Shown: positions 19,028 through 29,686, counted from the stretch's first letter. The stretch is DNA of 64,000 nt from Bacteroidota bacterium (GCA_024279425.1 JAJRRO010000028.1:1-64000), one strand, 5' to 3'. Notes: a model not told the origin generated them from the sequence alone. Numbers and translations: made by a program.

Positions 19028-20947
19028 ATGAAAATTGTTATTAAAACAAACTTCCCATTTACGATAATATTACTGGCGATTTTTGGTAGTCCTTTTTGCT
19101 GTATCTCCCAGGAGTTAACCAATGAATTTCAGGATAAAAGTCACTTTAGCCAGACCTTTGATGCTCAACGAAGCTACAGGGTGTATTTACCAGAAGGTTA
19201 TGAAAATGGTAAAAACTATCCAGTGACCTATTTTTTCCATGGCTGGGGAGGCAGACATTTTAAAGACGACAATGCATTATTGGAATATGAAATGATAGGC
19301 GAATTAGTAGACAAGTATCAGGTGATCCTTGTCATGTGGGACGGCAGGATTATCGAAAGTGAACACAGGCCTTACAATATTGGGTGTCCTGAACAGGTTA
19401 TATTTCAGGTTCAAATGAAAGACTATTTCCTAGAATTGGTGGCACATATAGATTCGACCTACAATACTTTTACCAACAGAGAGCACCGGGCGATAATTGG
19501 TTACAGCATGGGGGGTATCATGTCTTTTTTCATAGCTGGAAAATACCCTGACATGATTAGTGTAGCTGTGAATATGACAGGAAGTCCGGAGTTCAACATA
19601 GGGTACCCAAATAACAATACCCTGTATTCCTTGCGGCACACATTTGCAAATTTGAAAGACCTGAAAATCCGTTTTCACAATAGTTCGGCAGGGGAGTTAA
19701 GCGGTCAAAACAGAGAGGTTTACAAGGGTGCTCTTTGGCAGGGAGGAATGGATATTGAATATTGGGAGTTTCCCGGAGGGCATAAAGTGGATGAACGAGG
19801 AGAGACGGACGTTTTTGAAATGGCTATGAATTTTGTAGATAAGGCCTACAAAAAGCCTAAGATCAGAAATGATCAATGGTCTCATTATGACTTGTATTCA
19901 AACTACAAAGTATGGGATTACGCAGTGTTCAGTAATAAAACTACTTCAGGCTTTACATACCTTAGGAACGTATCGAAAGATGGCTTTGGTTTTCACAGTA
20001 GAAAATGGCTTCCAATAGCCCCGCCCTTAGATAATTTGACCGCTACAATTGCTACTGCTGCGATATACGAACCAGGAGCAAAATATCAAATACAACAGTA
20101 TCAACAACGAGATGGAAAAGTCAAATCCACGACCAAAAAGGCGACCAATAAGGGTAAGTTGAATTTTGAACTTGATGGGAATGGCCATGAAATCGGTATT
20201 TACAAAAACGGCGGAAACCCTAAGTTGACCTATGTTGGTTATAGTTTAGAAAATGACAAGCGTTTGATTCGGGTAGGTGAAGAGAACAAATTGATAGTGC
20301 AACTAGCTAATTTGGGAGAGGAACTTGACAAGTCAAAAAAGATTACCCTGACAATAAAGAGTACAGATCGATCGGTGACGACCGATAAAGAAACATATTC
20401 ACTTCTTCCCGTCAGTTTTGGATCAAGACTAATCAATACAGAACCTATTATTTTAAGATGTAACAAGCAAGCTCCTAATGATGCAGAGCCTTCTGTTGTT
20501 AAAATCACGCTCACCATTAGTTACGATTCTTTGGTTTTCAACGAAGAATTTGATGTCCCCGTGTTCTTTGATGTCCCGCAATTCGAGAACCTGACAATAG
20601 ACGATGGAGTGTTGGTGAAAAATGGGGTATTTGGTTTAGGAAATGGTGACGGCGAAGTATCTCCCGGAGAACAGGTAATGGTATATGCCAACGGTTATCG
20701 AACACAACTATTTTACGATGACCCCTATATAAAAGTACTTGAAGAAAACCAGAATGCTGAAAACTTAACAGCAAAGTGGTCTTGTGACGGAACGACGATA
20801 AGTTCAATAATAAAGATTGCCGAAAATTGTCCTGACAACTACGAAATAAAGATTTTGGCAAAGTATGAAACCAAAGATTTTATGCCTATTACCAGACGAT
20901 GCTTCTGGGGATTCGTCAACTTAAAAGTTAAATCAATAAAAAAATAA
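19028..20947 (+). CDS. CE1-like secreted alpha/beta-hydrolase esterase
   Basis: 639 aa from ATG 19028, which gives a proper signal peptide (MKIVIKTNF ... CCISQ). The upstream start at 19001 adds nine residues without purpose. Residues about 45-270 form an esterase-D/CE1-like hydrolase: oxyanion segment FFHGWGG (69-75), nucleophile elbow GYSMGG with S160, and probable catalytic H252 in PGGHKVDERG. The remaining 370 residues look like beta-sandwich modules, including an Asp/Gly-rich GLGNGDGEVSPGE segment, with no catalytic motif. Expected role: removing acyl groups from the polysaccharide in periplasm or at the surface. It ends 5 bp before the next gene, so translation is probably coupled. Confidence 0.8.
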   Translation: MKIVIKTNFPFTIILLAIFGSPFCCISQELTNEFQDKSHFSQTFDAQRSYRVYLPEGYENGKNYPVTYFFHGWGGRHFKDDNALLEYEMIGELVDKYQVILVMWDGRIIESEHRPYNIGCPEQVIFQVQMKDYFLELVAHIDSTYNTFTNREHRAIIGYSMGGIMSFFIAGKYPDMISVAVNMTGSPEFNIGYPNNNTLYSLRHTFANLKDLKIRFHNSSAGELSGQNREVYKGALWQGGMDIEYWEFPGGHKVDERGETDVFEMAMNFVDKAYKKPKIRNDQWSHYDLYSNYKVWDYAVFSNKTTSGFTYLRNVSKDGFGFHSRKWLPIAPPLDNLTATIATAAIYEPGAKYQIQQYQQRDGKVKSTTKKATNKGKLNFELDGNGHEIGIYKNGGNPKLTYVGYSLENDKRLIRVGEENKLIVQLANLGEELDKSKKITLTIKSTDRSVTTDKETYSLLPVSFGSRLINTEPIILRCNKQAPNDAEPSVVKITLTISYDSLVFNEEFDVPVFFDVPQFENLTIDDGVLVKNGVFGLGNGDGEVSPGEQVMVYANGYRTQLFYDDPYIKVLEENQNAENLTAKWSCDGTTISSIIKIAENCPDNYEIKILAKYETKDFMPITRRCFWGFVNLKVKSIKK

Positions 20948-20952
20948 ATAGG

Positions 20953-22209
20953 ATGCTTGATAAGAGAACGATTTTGGCTATTGGAATATCGCTTTTTATG
21001 GGGTGTAAAGAGAAAGAACGGACAAAAGACTCTCGACAAGACCAACGTATTGGCGAAGAAATGTTTCAACATTACTATGTAGTTCAAGATCTGCCAGGTG
21101 AAACGGATTGGGGGTATGGATGTTCGGCAATGGCAGATTTCGACAAAGATGGAGATTTGGACTATGCCTTTACTGGAGCTGAGGGCTTGTACTGGTTTGA
21201 AAATCGGGAAAACATAAAGTGGATAAGACATGAAGTTGGGACCATGCCACTTAGGTTTTTGGGGGCAACGACTTTTGATGTGGACAAAGATGGTTGGGAA
21301 GATATTATCATTGGAGGGTATTGGTACAGAAATTCTCAAAATCCTAAAACTCAGGCATTTGAAAGATACCAGTTTGATGCAACAATAGCCACGAATGTCC
21401 ATGATGTTGTTATGGCCGATATTGATGGAAACCAAACAAAGGATTTAGTGATATTGGGGGAAGGCGAAGGTGTGATTTGGTATGAGATACCGGAAAACCC
21501 TACGCAAGATATGATATGGAAAAAAACAATCATAACCTTGGATGTTTTGGTAGCCAACGACCGTATCCATGCAGGATTTTTTCCACAAGGCATTGATGAT
21601 TTAGATGGTGATGGCGATAATGATATTGTCTTGCCTGACAGATGGTTGGAGAATATGGATAGAGGAACGAAATGGGAGAAACACCAGTTGCCCTTTGGCA
21701 AAAGAGGCCCTTTTGGTTTGTCATCTCGTAGTTGGATAATAGATATGGATGGCGATGGAGACAATGATATCGTAATGACCGACTGTGATCAACAAGCTTC
21801 CCGAGCTGCTTGGTTAGAGAACGACGGTACAGAAACTCCAGAGTTTACAGCTCATTTTTTACCAATGTCGGCACCCGGTATTAGAGGGTCTTTTCATTCA
21901 CTTTATGTAGGAGATTTTGATAATGATGGAGACCAGGATATCTTCACTTGTGACCAAGAAGATGACACCCTTTCTCCTGAAGGGGCTTTCCCTCGATGGT
22001 ATATATGGGAGAATGTAAGCGCCGATAATCATATTGAATTTGTCGAAAGGGTAATACTGGACAATAAAATAGGAGGCCACGATGCCCTTGTTGGTGATGT
22101 TGACGGTGATGGGGATTTAGATATTTTATCCAAAGTTTGGAACCTATGGCCGGGTAGTGCAAATGGGGGGAAAGAACATGGCGATTATTTGGAAAATAAC
22201 ATCAATTAA
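20953..22209 (+). CDS. FG-GAP/VCBS repeat lipoprotein
   Basis: 418 aa with a lipoprotein signal (ISLFMGC, Cys about 18). At least five FG-GAP repeats are seen with acidic calcium loops (DFDKDGDLD, DVDKDGWED, DLDGDGDND, DMDGDGDND, DFDNDGDQD, DVDGDGDLD), predicting a seven-bladed propeller. There is no UnbV domain, unlike the larger protein at 11976. Likely a surface or periplasmic binding protein. It lies between the esterase (5 bp upstream) and a sulfatase (35 bp downstream) and is clearly part of the same operon. Enzymatic function is not suggested by any motif. Confidence 0.85.
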   Translation: MLDKRTILAIGISLFMGCKEKERTKDSRQDQRIGEEMFQHYYVVQDLPGETDWGYGCSAMADFDKDGDLDYAFTGAEGLYWFENRENIKWIRHEVGTMPLRFLGATTFDVDKDGWEDIIIGGYWYRNSQNPKTQAFERYQFDATIATNVHDVVMADIDGNQTKDLVILGEGEGVIWYEIPENPTQDMIWKKTIITLDVLVANDRIHAGFFPQGIDDLDGDGDNDIVLPDRWLENMDRGTKWEKHQLPFGKRGPFGLSSRSWIIDMDGDGDNDIVMTDCDQQASRAAWLENDGTETPEFTAHFLPMSAPGIRGSFHSLYVGDFDNDGDQDIFTCDQEDDTLSPEGAFPRWYIWENVSADNHIEFVERVILDNKIGGHDALVGDVDGDGDLDILSKVWNLWPGSANGGKEHGDYLENNIN

Positions 22210-22244
22210 TAACTTTTGAACAAACAGTGGTATTTAGAATCGAC

Positions 22245-23699
22245 ATGATAAAAAAAATAAAGAGTTACCTGTTGCTTTCCATTCTAGTACTTTTTTTATG
22301 CGCTTGTAGAAAAATCGGTACTTATGAAAACCAACGATTCAACATAATAGTCATTATTGTTGATCAACTATCCGCTGAGGTGATGAGTAATTCAGGTTGC
22401 TCTTGGGTGAAAACGCCTGCAATGGATCAACTGGCTTCTGAAGGTGTAAAGTTTACCAATGCGTATACTTCATTTCCTTTGTGCAGTCCAGCACGGGCAT
22501 CATTTCTGACCGGACAACATCCCTTCAAAAGCTTTGATAAAGTGACAGAGTATAAATCGCTTGGATCTATTATGAAAGATCAAGGGTATCAAACTGAATA
22601 TATTGGCAAGTGGCATGTAGGGAATACCAGAATAGTTAAAAACAAAGAGGTTTTGGAGTGGAGTGGGTTTGATAACTATCAAAATGGAAATGATCAGTTT
22701 CTGGAAGATCAAACCATTAAGTTTTTAAAAGGGGATCGCAAAACTCCATTTTTTTTAATTGCATCTTTTATGAATCCTCATGATTGCTGTGAATTGGCTC
22801 GTAAAATTGGTGGATGGAAAGTAAGAAATACCTTTGAAAAGGGCAGCTGTACTCCTGTGCTATCCGTGCCGAAAGATGCAGATATTCCGTATCCCAATAC
22901 TCTGGAAGATTCTTATCCTCTACCTGAGGTTATGGTTAACCAAAAGCCTTTATCCGGAGAGAATTATGTTTCCATACGGCCAACAGGTAGTTGGTCTTCA
23001 AAAGATTGGATTACTTACCGATACGGCTATTCCCAATTAGTAGAGTGTGTGGATGCCAGAATTGGAAACATTCTAAAAACCTTGAAAGAGCAGCAATTAG
23101 ATGATAATACTGTAGTTGTCTTCACTTCAGATCATGGAGATGGCATAGGTGAACATGGATGGAATCAAAAACTGGCTTTTTATGACGAAATCATTCGAGT
23201 TCCGTTTTTAATAAAAGCTCCGAATGGAATCAAGGGGAAGGTTTGTGAAGGATTGGTAAATGTAGGAATTGATTTGTTGCCTACTGTAATGAGCTTCGCC
23301 GATATTGAGCACAAGTCGTATCCGGGCGAAAGTTTGAAGTTTACAACAACTAATTTGGATAAAACTACAACAAGAGATTACCTGGTAAGTGAATTAGACT
23401 TGAGTTTACAAGGTTTGGGTACGAGTCGAGTTCCTGAAGGGGAAGACTTAGACAGATTGTTGAAATACGAATCTGCAAAGGCCAGAATGATCACCAATGG
23501 GAGGTATAAGTATATTGTCTACAATATGGGAAAGAATCCTGAAATGTTATTTGACCTTCAATCTGACCCTCATGAAACCAGAAATGTAATCAACGAAGAC
23601 AGCTACACTGATGAGTTGAATGTATTGAAATTAAAACTACAGGAGCACCTGTTAAAAGTTGGAGATGATTTTCAAATGGACAACCCCACAGCAAGCTGA
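22245..23699 (+). CDS. Type I sulfatase, lipoprotein
   Basis: 484 aa from ATG 22245 (MIKKIKSYLLL, lipobox LFLCAC). The start at 22227 adds only six residues before the signal. The sulfatase signature is C80-S-P-A-R84, where the Cys would be matured to formylglycine by a sulfatase-maturating enzyme not in this window. D40 is the first metal ligand but is followed by Q (VDQLS) rather than a second D, as in the choline-sulfatase-like branch. The second metal site TSDHGDGIGEHG is present. It would remove sulfate esters from oligosaccharides in the periplasm. The position of the sulfate removed cannot be told. Confidence 0.92.
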   Translation: MIKKIKSYLLLSILVLFLCACRKIGTYENQRFNIIVIIVDQLSAEVMSNSGCSWVKTPAMDQLASEGVKFTNAYTSFPLCSPARASFLTGQHPFKSFDKVTEYKSLGSIMKDQGYQTEYIGKWHVGNTRIVKNKEVLEWSGFDNYQNGNDQFLEDQTIKFLKGDRKTPFFLIASFMNPHDCCELARKIGGWKVRNTFEKGSCTPVLSVPKDADIPYPNTLEDSYPLPEVMVNQKPLSGENYVSIRPTGSWSSKDWITYRYGYSQLVECVDARIGNILKTLKEQQLDDNTVVVFTSDHGDGIGEHGWNQKLAFYDEIIRVPFLIKAPNGIKGKVCEGLVNVGIDLLPTVMSFADIEHKSYPGESLKFTTTNLDKTTTRDYLVSELDLSLQGLGTSRVPEGEDLDRLLKYESAKARMITNGRYKYIVYNMGKNPEMLFDLQSDPHETRNVINEDSYTDELNVLKLKLQEHLLKVGDDFQMDNPTAS

Positions 23700-23798
23700 T
23701 GGGGTATTAATATGAGTTTGTTTCACAAATCAGCCTGATGTTGAATTAAAAGAAGGGGGTAAAATAATGATTGGCAATCAATTGTAAAGTTATAGTAA

Positions 23799-25485
23799 AT
23801 GAAGAATAATACATATGATGCCATAGTTGTAGGATCGGGAATGACCGGGGGCTGGGCGGCGAAGGAGTTGACGGAAAAAGGTCTAGAGACCCTTGTCCTT
23901 GAACGGGGAAGGGATGTAGAACATATAAAAGACTATACCACCACAACAAAAGCACCATGGGACTTTAAATATCGTGCATTTCTTTCCCGTGAAGAAAAAA
24001 AGAAGTATCACATTCAGAGCAAGAAATATAACTTTAGTGCCGCGAGCAAACCTTTTTTTGTGAATGACAAAGAACACCCTTATACTCACCCTAATGACAA
24101 GCCTTACAGATGGTTTAGGGGGTATCAAACCGGAGGACGCTCGTTAATTTGGGGTAGAGGGTCATACCGTTTCAGTGACCTTGATTTTGAAGCAAATTTG
24201 AAAGATGGCGTAGGGGTTGATTGGCCTATTAGATACAAGGATCTGTCTCTTTGGTACGATTATGTTGAAAAATTTATAGGAGTATGTGGGTCGATTGAAA
24301 ATATTCCGCATTTTCCCGATGGCCAATTTTTGCCTCCTTTTGAACTGAACCATGCTGAAAAAATAATAAAAGAAAGGTTGGAGTCCCATTATACGGATCG
24401 TAAACTCATACCCAACCGGGCAGCTCACCTTACTCAGGTAAGACCAGGGCAATTCAAAGGAAGGTTCCAATGCCAAACTCGGAACATGTGTCATACGGGA
24501 TGCCCGTTCGGGGCCTACTTTAGTAGTAATAGCTCAACCTTGCCAGCAGCTCATGATACCGGTAAATTAACCTTGAAATCTCATACCATTGTAATATCCA
24601 TAATTTATGATGAGAGACAAGATAAGGCTATTGGAGTTAGGGTAATAGACAAAAAGACACTTGAATATACCGAATACTATGCGCGTGTAATATTTCTGTG
24701 CGCCTCTACACTCGCCTCAACGGGAATATTGTTGAATTCTAAAACGTCTAGATTTTCAGAAGGATTGGGGAATTCAAGTGGTGTTTTGGGTCATTATTTG
24801 ATGGATCACCATAAAAATATTTCTTCCTCTGGAATACTGGAAGGATATGGAGATAAAATATATAAAGGATATAGACCGGCTTCTGTGGCAATACCCAGAT
24901 TTAGAAATATCAATGGTCAAGAAATGGATTTTCTCAGAGGGTATGGAATTTGGGGGTCGGCTTCCCGTGAAGGAATAAATACGTCCGGAATAGGAATAGG
25001 CAACAATTTTAAAGACTCATTAACTGTTCCTGGACAATGGAAAATGAAACTCTCTGCTTATGGAGAATGTCTCCCAGACTATAGAAATAAAGTTGAATTG
25101 AATAATGAACGTAGTGATCAGTGGGGACTTCCATTGCTGAAAATAACTGCAGGATATGGGGAAAATGAGATAAAAATGAGGAAAGATATGAAAGAACAAG
25201 TAAGAGAATTACTCGAAATGGCTAGACTCAAAAATATAAAAGTTAAAGAAGGATTAAATATACAAGGTGATTCTGTACATGAAATGGGGACCGCCAGAAT
25301 GGGGCATGATTCAAAAACATCGGTTCTCAATGCACAATCAATGTCACGATATTCCCAATCTTTTTGTAACAGATGGTTCATGCATGACTTCGTCAAGTTA
25401 TATGAGCGCTTCCTTGACTTATATGGCCTTAACAGCTAGGGCTTGTGATTATGCGGTAAAGCAAATGATAAAGGGAAAATTCTAG
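23799..25485 (+). pseudogene. GMC-family FAD oxidoreductase with C-terminal frameshift
   Basis: The open frame runs 23799-25439 (546 aa): FAD-binding GSGMTGG near the N-terminus, the GMC N-domain, and HEMGTARMG near residue 493. After SVLN the frame is lost. The expected family ending (HNQCHDIPNLFVTDGS, then MALTARACDYAVKQ) is in the +1 frame from 25333 to the TAG at 25483-25485. The break is at 25332, consistent with loss of two bases from the Lys codon that relatives have there. The shifted tail removes the conserved C-terminal FAD/active-site segment, so the annotated 546-aa product is probably inactive unless the shift is an assembly error. An intact enzyme would oxidise an alcohol group of a sugar or uronate. 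Confidence 0.85.
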
Positions 25486-25605
25486 TAGGAACAAATTTAA
25501 AAACAGGTACCTCTAAAGAATACAACCTTTGTATCTATACGTAAAGTCTGGCTTATTATAAAGGCGGTTTTCTTCTAGGAAATTGAAATACAACTATAAA
25601 AAAGT

Positions 25606-28128
25606 ATGAAAAGAAAAAATATACTAATCAGCCTGTTTCTAACGGTTTTTCTTGGGTACTCTCAAGATGGGAAAGCACCTTATCTTGATTTGAAAGTAAT
25701 GGAGGCCGTGCCCGAAGGGCGAACTCTTTTAAATTATCCAGAAGACCATATGAATGTAAAGGTGAATCCTCCTGGATTTACATGGATAAAGAACGAAAGA
25801 GCAAATAGCTATGATTTTATCCTTTTCAAAGATGAAAAGGTGCAAATGCAAAGAAAAAATCTATCAGGAACCATTGCTGCGTTAAAAGAGGAGCTCGTTC
25901 CAGGAGAATATAGTTGGGTCATCCTATATAATGATTCGACCGAAAAGATGTTGGGGCGTTCGAAACTAAGAAGCTTCACTTTAGATGAAGGGCGGCCATC
26001 ATTGAAAATGCCTGATATGAAAGAGATTGCAGAGCGACTCAAGGATGTAAGACCAAGAATTTTTCTAACCCCATCTGTTCTTGCTCACCTTAAAAAAAAT
26101 GTTGCTAACAATAAACTGCAATTCTGGAAGTTATGTCGCTCTTTGGCGGACTCAGCTTTGACCCAAGTTTTACCCCCTGAACCAGCACCCTATAAGGATA
26201 GTGTATTTGATGTATCTGAATGGCGTCGAATATATAGACCGGCCAAATCAGGTAGTGCAAACATGGTAAGAATGGCCTTGGTATGGAGAGTGACCAATGA
26301 AGGAAAGTACCTAAAAGGAGCAAAGAATTGGTTATTACATTTTGCAAGTTGGGACCCAAACGGAATAACATCTTTCAGGGTACCTCAGGCTAGTGGGTTT
26401 GTTGGAAATACAGAAGCAAGTATGCCAATGCTCGAGCGAATGTCCATGGTGTATGATTGGATTTGGGACGAGTTGAACCAAGAAGAAAAAAAAGAAATAT
26501 TGGCAAGTATCAATGCAAGGGGAAACCAAATGCTGAAACGGTATACCGATCTTAATTTCATCTCGGAACCATGGGATAACCATACCGTAAGATCTCTTGC
26601 ATTTACCGGATTGGCAGGACTGGCAACTTTGGGCGATCTGCCCGATGCGCAAAAGTGGCTCGACTATGTGATCCGATGCTATATAACCTCCTTTCCAACC
26701 TGGGGAGGCGATGATGGGGGATGGGCCCAAGGACTTGCATATTCCAGTGCTTACAATCTATGGCAAACTAATTTTGTCGATGCGATGAACCTCAGTACCG
26801 ATGTAAATCTTTATAATAAGCCTTTCTTTCGAAACAACGGCTATTTTGGAGTGTATTGCCATCCCCCCTATGCCACATTGGGTGCGTTCGGTGATGGCGG
26901 AGATGATTCGCATAGCCCAATAGAAAAGATATTGCATAACAGATATGCCATGGCCTACAACGATCCTGTTTTGCTCTGGCAAGCGGAAAATATAGATCCA
27001 TTTAAGAACAGTAAAAACCCTAACCATCCACTTCTCACTAAAGAGCATCTATGGCAAGGGTATTATATGGAAGATATCGTCAGTATCCTGACTTTGAATT
27101 CAGGAGAACTCAGGTCTATTAGTCCTTCTAAATTGCCACGGGCGAAACTTTTTAAAGATATTGGCTGGGTAGCCATGCACTCAGATATGGGCAGTGCCAC
27201 TAATGATGTATGGATGCTCTTTAAATCTAGTCCGTTTGGCTCTTTCAGCCATAGTCATGCGGACCAAAATAGTTTTCAAATCAATGCTTATGGTGAATCT
27301 CTTATTATTGATTCTGGTTATTATCCATGGTATGGCAGTCCGCACCAACAGCTATGGAGCCGTCAGACCAAGGCACATAATGCCATATTGATTAACGGAA
27401 GAGGGCAATCAACTCACTCAATGAAGGCAAGTGGCACAATTGAAGCGTTCAAACATAATGACGGACTTACCATAGTGACCGGAGAATGTGCTACAGCATA
27501 CAATATTCCGTTGGATAACGGAGTCATTGAGCTATGGGAGGAGTATTTGGACGAGCCAATACCAAACATGAGGCCTGAGGCCCATGATGTTCGTCGAACA
27601 GTTGTATTCAATCATGATAAGGAAAACCCATGGATTGTTGTTCAAGACTACATCAAGGCCGAAAGCCCTGCGCAATTTGATTACATGCTCCATGCTTTGG
27701 AGAAAATGAAAGTGGATAGTGATAACAAGCACATACAGATTCAAAAAGGTAATGCCATAATCGATGTGTACTTATTATCTTCAAAAGCACTAGATTTCTC
27801 ACAAACAGACAAATTTACAGTTGACCCCGATGAAAGTGATGCCGGAAAACCGAACCAATGGCATTTTTCAGCGTCAAACCCAGAGCAAAGTGAGGAGATT
27901 CACTTTTTGGCACTTATGATTCCTAGACATGAAGGTGGCACGTACCTTAAAGTAAGGCGCCTTGAGTATGATGGTACTGTTCAGGGGTTTCAAATCGGAA
28001 ATCAAAAGATATTGGGATGGTTTGGCAAAGGAGAAAAAGGAGATTTCTCTGTTGTTGGCCTCAAAGATGCCCAAGTTAAACTAACAATCGAAGGCGTTGG
28101 ACAAAAGAAAAAGACCATTGTTCATTAA
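25606..28128 (+). CDS. Heparinase II/III-like polysaccharide lyase (DUF4962 + C-terminal beta-domain)
   Basis: 840 aa with a Sec signal ending near LGYSQ. Residues about 25-125 are an Ig-like N-terminal part, about 140-520 an alpha/alpha toroid of the DUF4962/heparinase II type (PWDNHTVRSLAF near 322, then WGGDDGGWAQG). The heparinase II/III beta-sandwich follows with FSHSHADQNSFQINAYGE at about 547-564, where the HAD histidine binds metal or substrate. The enzyme would cleave uronic-acid polysaccharide by beta-elimination, creating the unsaturated ends taken by GH88 encoded at 29947. It is the only lyase in the window, so it probably sets the substrate of the locus. The family number is not assigned here; PL12, PL21, PL37-like and unclassified groups share this fold. 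Confidence 0.82.
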   Translation: MKRKNILISLFLTVFLGYSQDGKAPYLDLKVMEAVPEGRTLLNYPEDHMNVKVNPPGFTWIKNERANSYDFILFKDEKVQMQRKNLSGTIAALKEELVPGEYSWVILYNDSTEKMLGRSKLRSFTLDEGRPSLKMPDMKEIAERLKDVRPRIFLTPSVLAHLKKNVANNKLQFWKLCRSLADSALTQVLPPEPAPYKDSVFDVSEWRRIYRPAKSGSANMVRMALVWRVTNEGKYLKGAKNWLLHFASWDPNGITSFRVPQASGFVGNTEASMPMLERMSMVYDWIWDELNQEEKKEILASINARGNQMLKRYTDLNFISEPWDNHTVRSLAFTGLAGLATLGDLPDAQKWLDYVIRCYITSFPTWGGDDGGWAQGLAYSSAYNLWQTNFVDAMNLSTDVNLYNKPFFRNNGYFGVYCHPPYATLGAFGDGGDDSHSPIEKILHNRYAMAYNDPVLLWQAENIDPFKNSKNPNHPLLTKEHLWQGYYMEDIVSILTLNSGELRSISPSKLPRAKLFKDIGWVAMHSDMGSATNDVWMLFKSSPFGSFSHSHADQNSFQINAYGESLIIDSGYYPWYGSPHQQLWSRQTKAHNAILINGRGQSTHSMKASGTIEAFKHNDGLTIVTGECATAYNIPLDNGVIELWEEYLDEPIPNMRPEAHDVRRTVVFNHDKENPWIVVQDYIKAESPAQFDYMLHALEKMKVDSDNKHIQIQKGNAIIDVYLLSSKALDFSQTDKFTVDPDESDAGKPNQWHFSASNPEQSEEIHFLALMIPRHEGGTYLKVRRLEYDGTVQGFQIGNQKILGWFGKGEKGDFSVVGLKDAQVKLTIEGVGQKKKTIVH

Positions 28129-28138
28129 TTAATAATCC

Positions 28139-28212
28139 GAGTTCGACCTAAGATTTGTTTACAGTTTAGATGATTTTTTATTCAATTTGAAGCTGAATCT
28201 TAGGTCGAACTC
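28139..28212. repeat. 17-bp perfect inverted repeat between convergent genes
   Basis: GAGTTCGACCTAAGATT (28139-28155) is exactly repeated in reverse complement at 28196-28212, enclosing 40 bp that include a T run. It starts 11 bp after the lyase gene and precedes the convergent esterase gene. It may be a bidirectional terminator structure or the remains of a small mobile element. Confidence 0.7.
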
Positions 28213-28390
28213 AGGTTAATATGTAGCCAATAGGGTAATTAAAACAAGATGATAATTGGATGCCAAACAAGAAATGCTTGCAGAATGGCAGTATCAAATA
28301 AAACCTAAAGTTAATGAACAATACTAAGTAGGTCTACATTATTTCAAACAAAAAAGCGATGTAGACCAAACAAAATATTCATTAGAAAGA
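28213..28390. other. Gap between convergent genes
   Basis: No gene, RNA or further repeat was seen between the inverted repeat and the stop of the esterase gene. Confidence 0.4.
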
Positions 28391-29665
28391 TTAGTTTCCA
28401 AGTTCATTGTACAACCAACTAAACCTAAGTTCATCTTGTTCGGGGTATGACCAATGCCCAGTGTCTTGAAAAAGATGTAATTCTTTTTCGGCGGTAATAA
28501 TATTAAAGGCGGCAAAAGTTGAAGTAGGGGGGCAAGTGTAGTCGTTAAAGCCCCATGTATACCAACCTGGAACATTAATAAATCTTGCAAAATTTACAAT
28601 ATCGTAATATTTTGAAGTTACAATATGATCACTTTTTTGTATTTCTTTGACCTGAAACATAGCAGGCCAGCCTCCTGCGCGATTATTTAAATAACCAGTT
28701 AAGTCCGAAAGAGCTGGGTATGATGCGGCAAGACATGTTATTCTCGAATCTAGACCGGCGGTTACAATAGAGAGTGCCCCCCCTTGACTACCTCCTGTAA
28801 CGGCGACATTTTCTCCATCGAATTCATCTAGGGCATAGATAAAATCGATTGCACGAATACAGCCTAAATAAACTCTCTTATAATAGTAATTATTTTTATC
28901 ATCTAAATCAGAAAAATAGTAATTTCTTAAGGCCCCTGATTTTAAATCTTCATAAACTTGCGGATCCAATGTTACTGAAATACCATGAATTCCTATTCTA
29001 AGAGTAATAAAACCTTTGGCTGCACTGGCAATATCTCCACTATGAGGACGCACTCCAGCACCTGGAACATGTAAAATCGCCGGATATTTCCCTTTCTTTT
29101 TCGGCAAACAGAGAATGCCATATATTTTACCGTGTATGTTTTTCATACTTACTTCATAAACATTTACCTTGTCTGTGCATCTTTCAGGTAAAAGTCTCAA
29201 CATAGGGTCAATCGAAATTTTTGCTAGCTTTTGCTTCCAGGCATCCCAAAATTCCGTAAAATCATCTGGAAGGGTTGTCGTAGGTTTAATGCTATCAACA
29301 GCATAGCCTACAGTAGAGTAATTAGAATAAGTGTACCCATCAATTTCCACATCTACAAAACATCTAATAAACCCAGGGGTTTTTAATGATGATGCTTTCA
29401 CAGTTACTGATCCGTTTTTTAATTTCACAATTCCCTCTTCAGTTATGGGCATTCTTTCTTGTCTAATTCTATATTTTATATGTACATCAAGCGGAATATT
29501 ATTCTTATATACTATAATGTTAAAAACGACCTCGTCTCCAATGTTATATTTCCAATCGGCATGGTCTGGTGTTATCACAATATTGACTAACTCCTTTCGG
29601 GGTTGTGCCTGAACAATACAAACACAAAACACCATGCTTATATACACTAATAGAAATCTCTTCAT
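28391..29665 (-). CDS. CE7-like acetyl esterase (AXE1 family)
   Basis: 424 aa from the ATG at 29665 (MKRFLLVYIS, signal cleaved near VQAQ). An ATG at 29686 would add MKGIRRE and is less likely. An N-terminal Ig-like domain is followed by an AXE1-type alpha/beta-hydrolase. The triad is visible: S293 in GGSQGG, D375 in FNDYTCPP and H404 in DTGHW, together with the family's RIGIHG segment near 223. It would remove acetyl groups from sugars or oligosaccharides. Its minus-strand neighbour is GH88 (260 bp upstream). It is the second or third esterase of the locus, pointing to an acylated substrate. Confidence 0.88.
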   Translation of the reverse strand: MKRFLLVYISMVFCVCIVQAQPRKELVNIVITPDHADWKYNIGDEVVFNIIVYKNNIPLDVHIKYRIRQERMPITEEGIVKLKNGSVTVKASSLKTPGFIRCFVDVEIDGYTYSNYSTVGYAVDSIKPTTTLPDDFTEFWDAWKQKLAKISIDPMLRLLPERCTDKVNVYEVSMKNIHGKIYGILCLPKKKGKYPAILHVPGAGVRPHSGDIASAAKGFITLRIGIHGISVTLDPQVYEDLKSGALRNYYFSDLDDKNNYYYKRVYLGCIRAIDFIYALDEFDGENVAVTGGSQGGALSIVTAGLDSRITCLAASYPALSDLTGYLNNRAGGWPAMFQVKEIQKSDHIVTSKYYDIVNFARFINVPGWYTWGFNDYTCPPTSTFAAFNIITAEKELHLFQDTGHWSYPEQDELRFSWLYNELGN

Positions 29666-29686
29666 TTCCCTCCGTATTCCCTTCAT

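Noticed and set aside
20839-21435. A 198-codon minus-strand open frame
   Set aside because: It lies opposite the esterase and FG-GAP lipoprotein genes, has no domain or signal, and is explained by codon use of the real genes.
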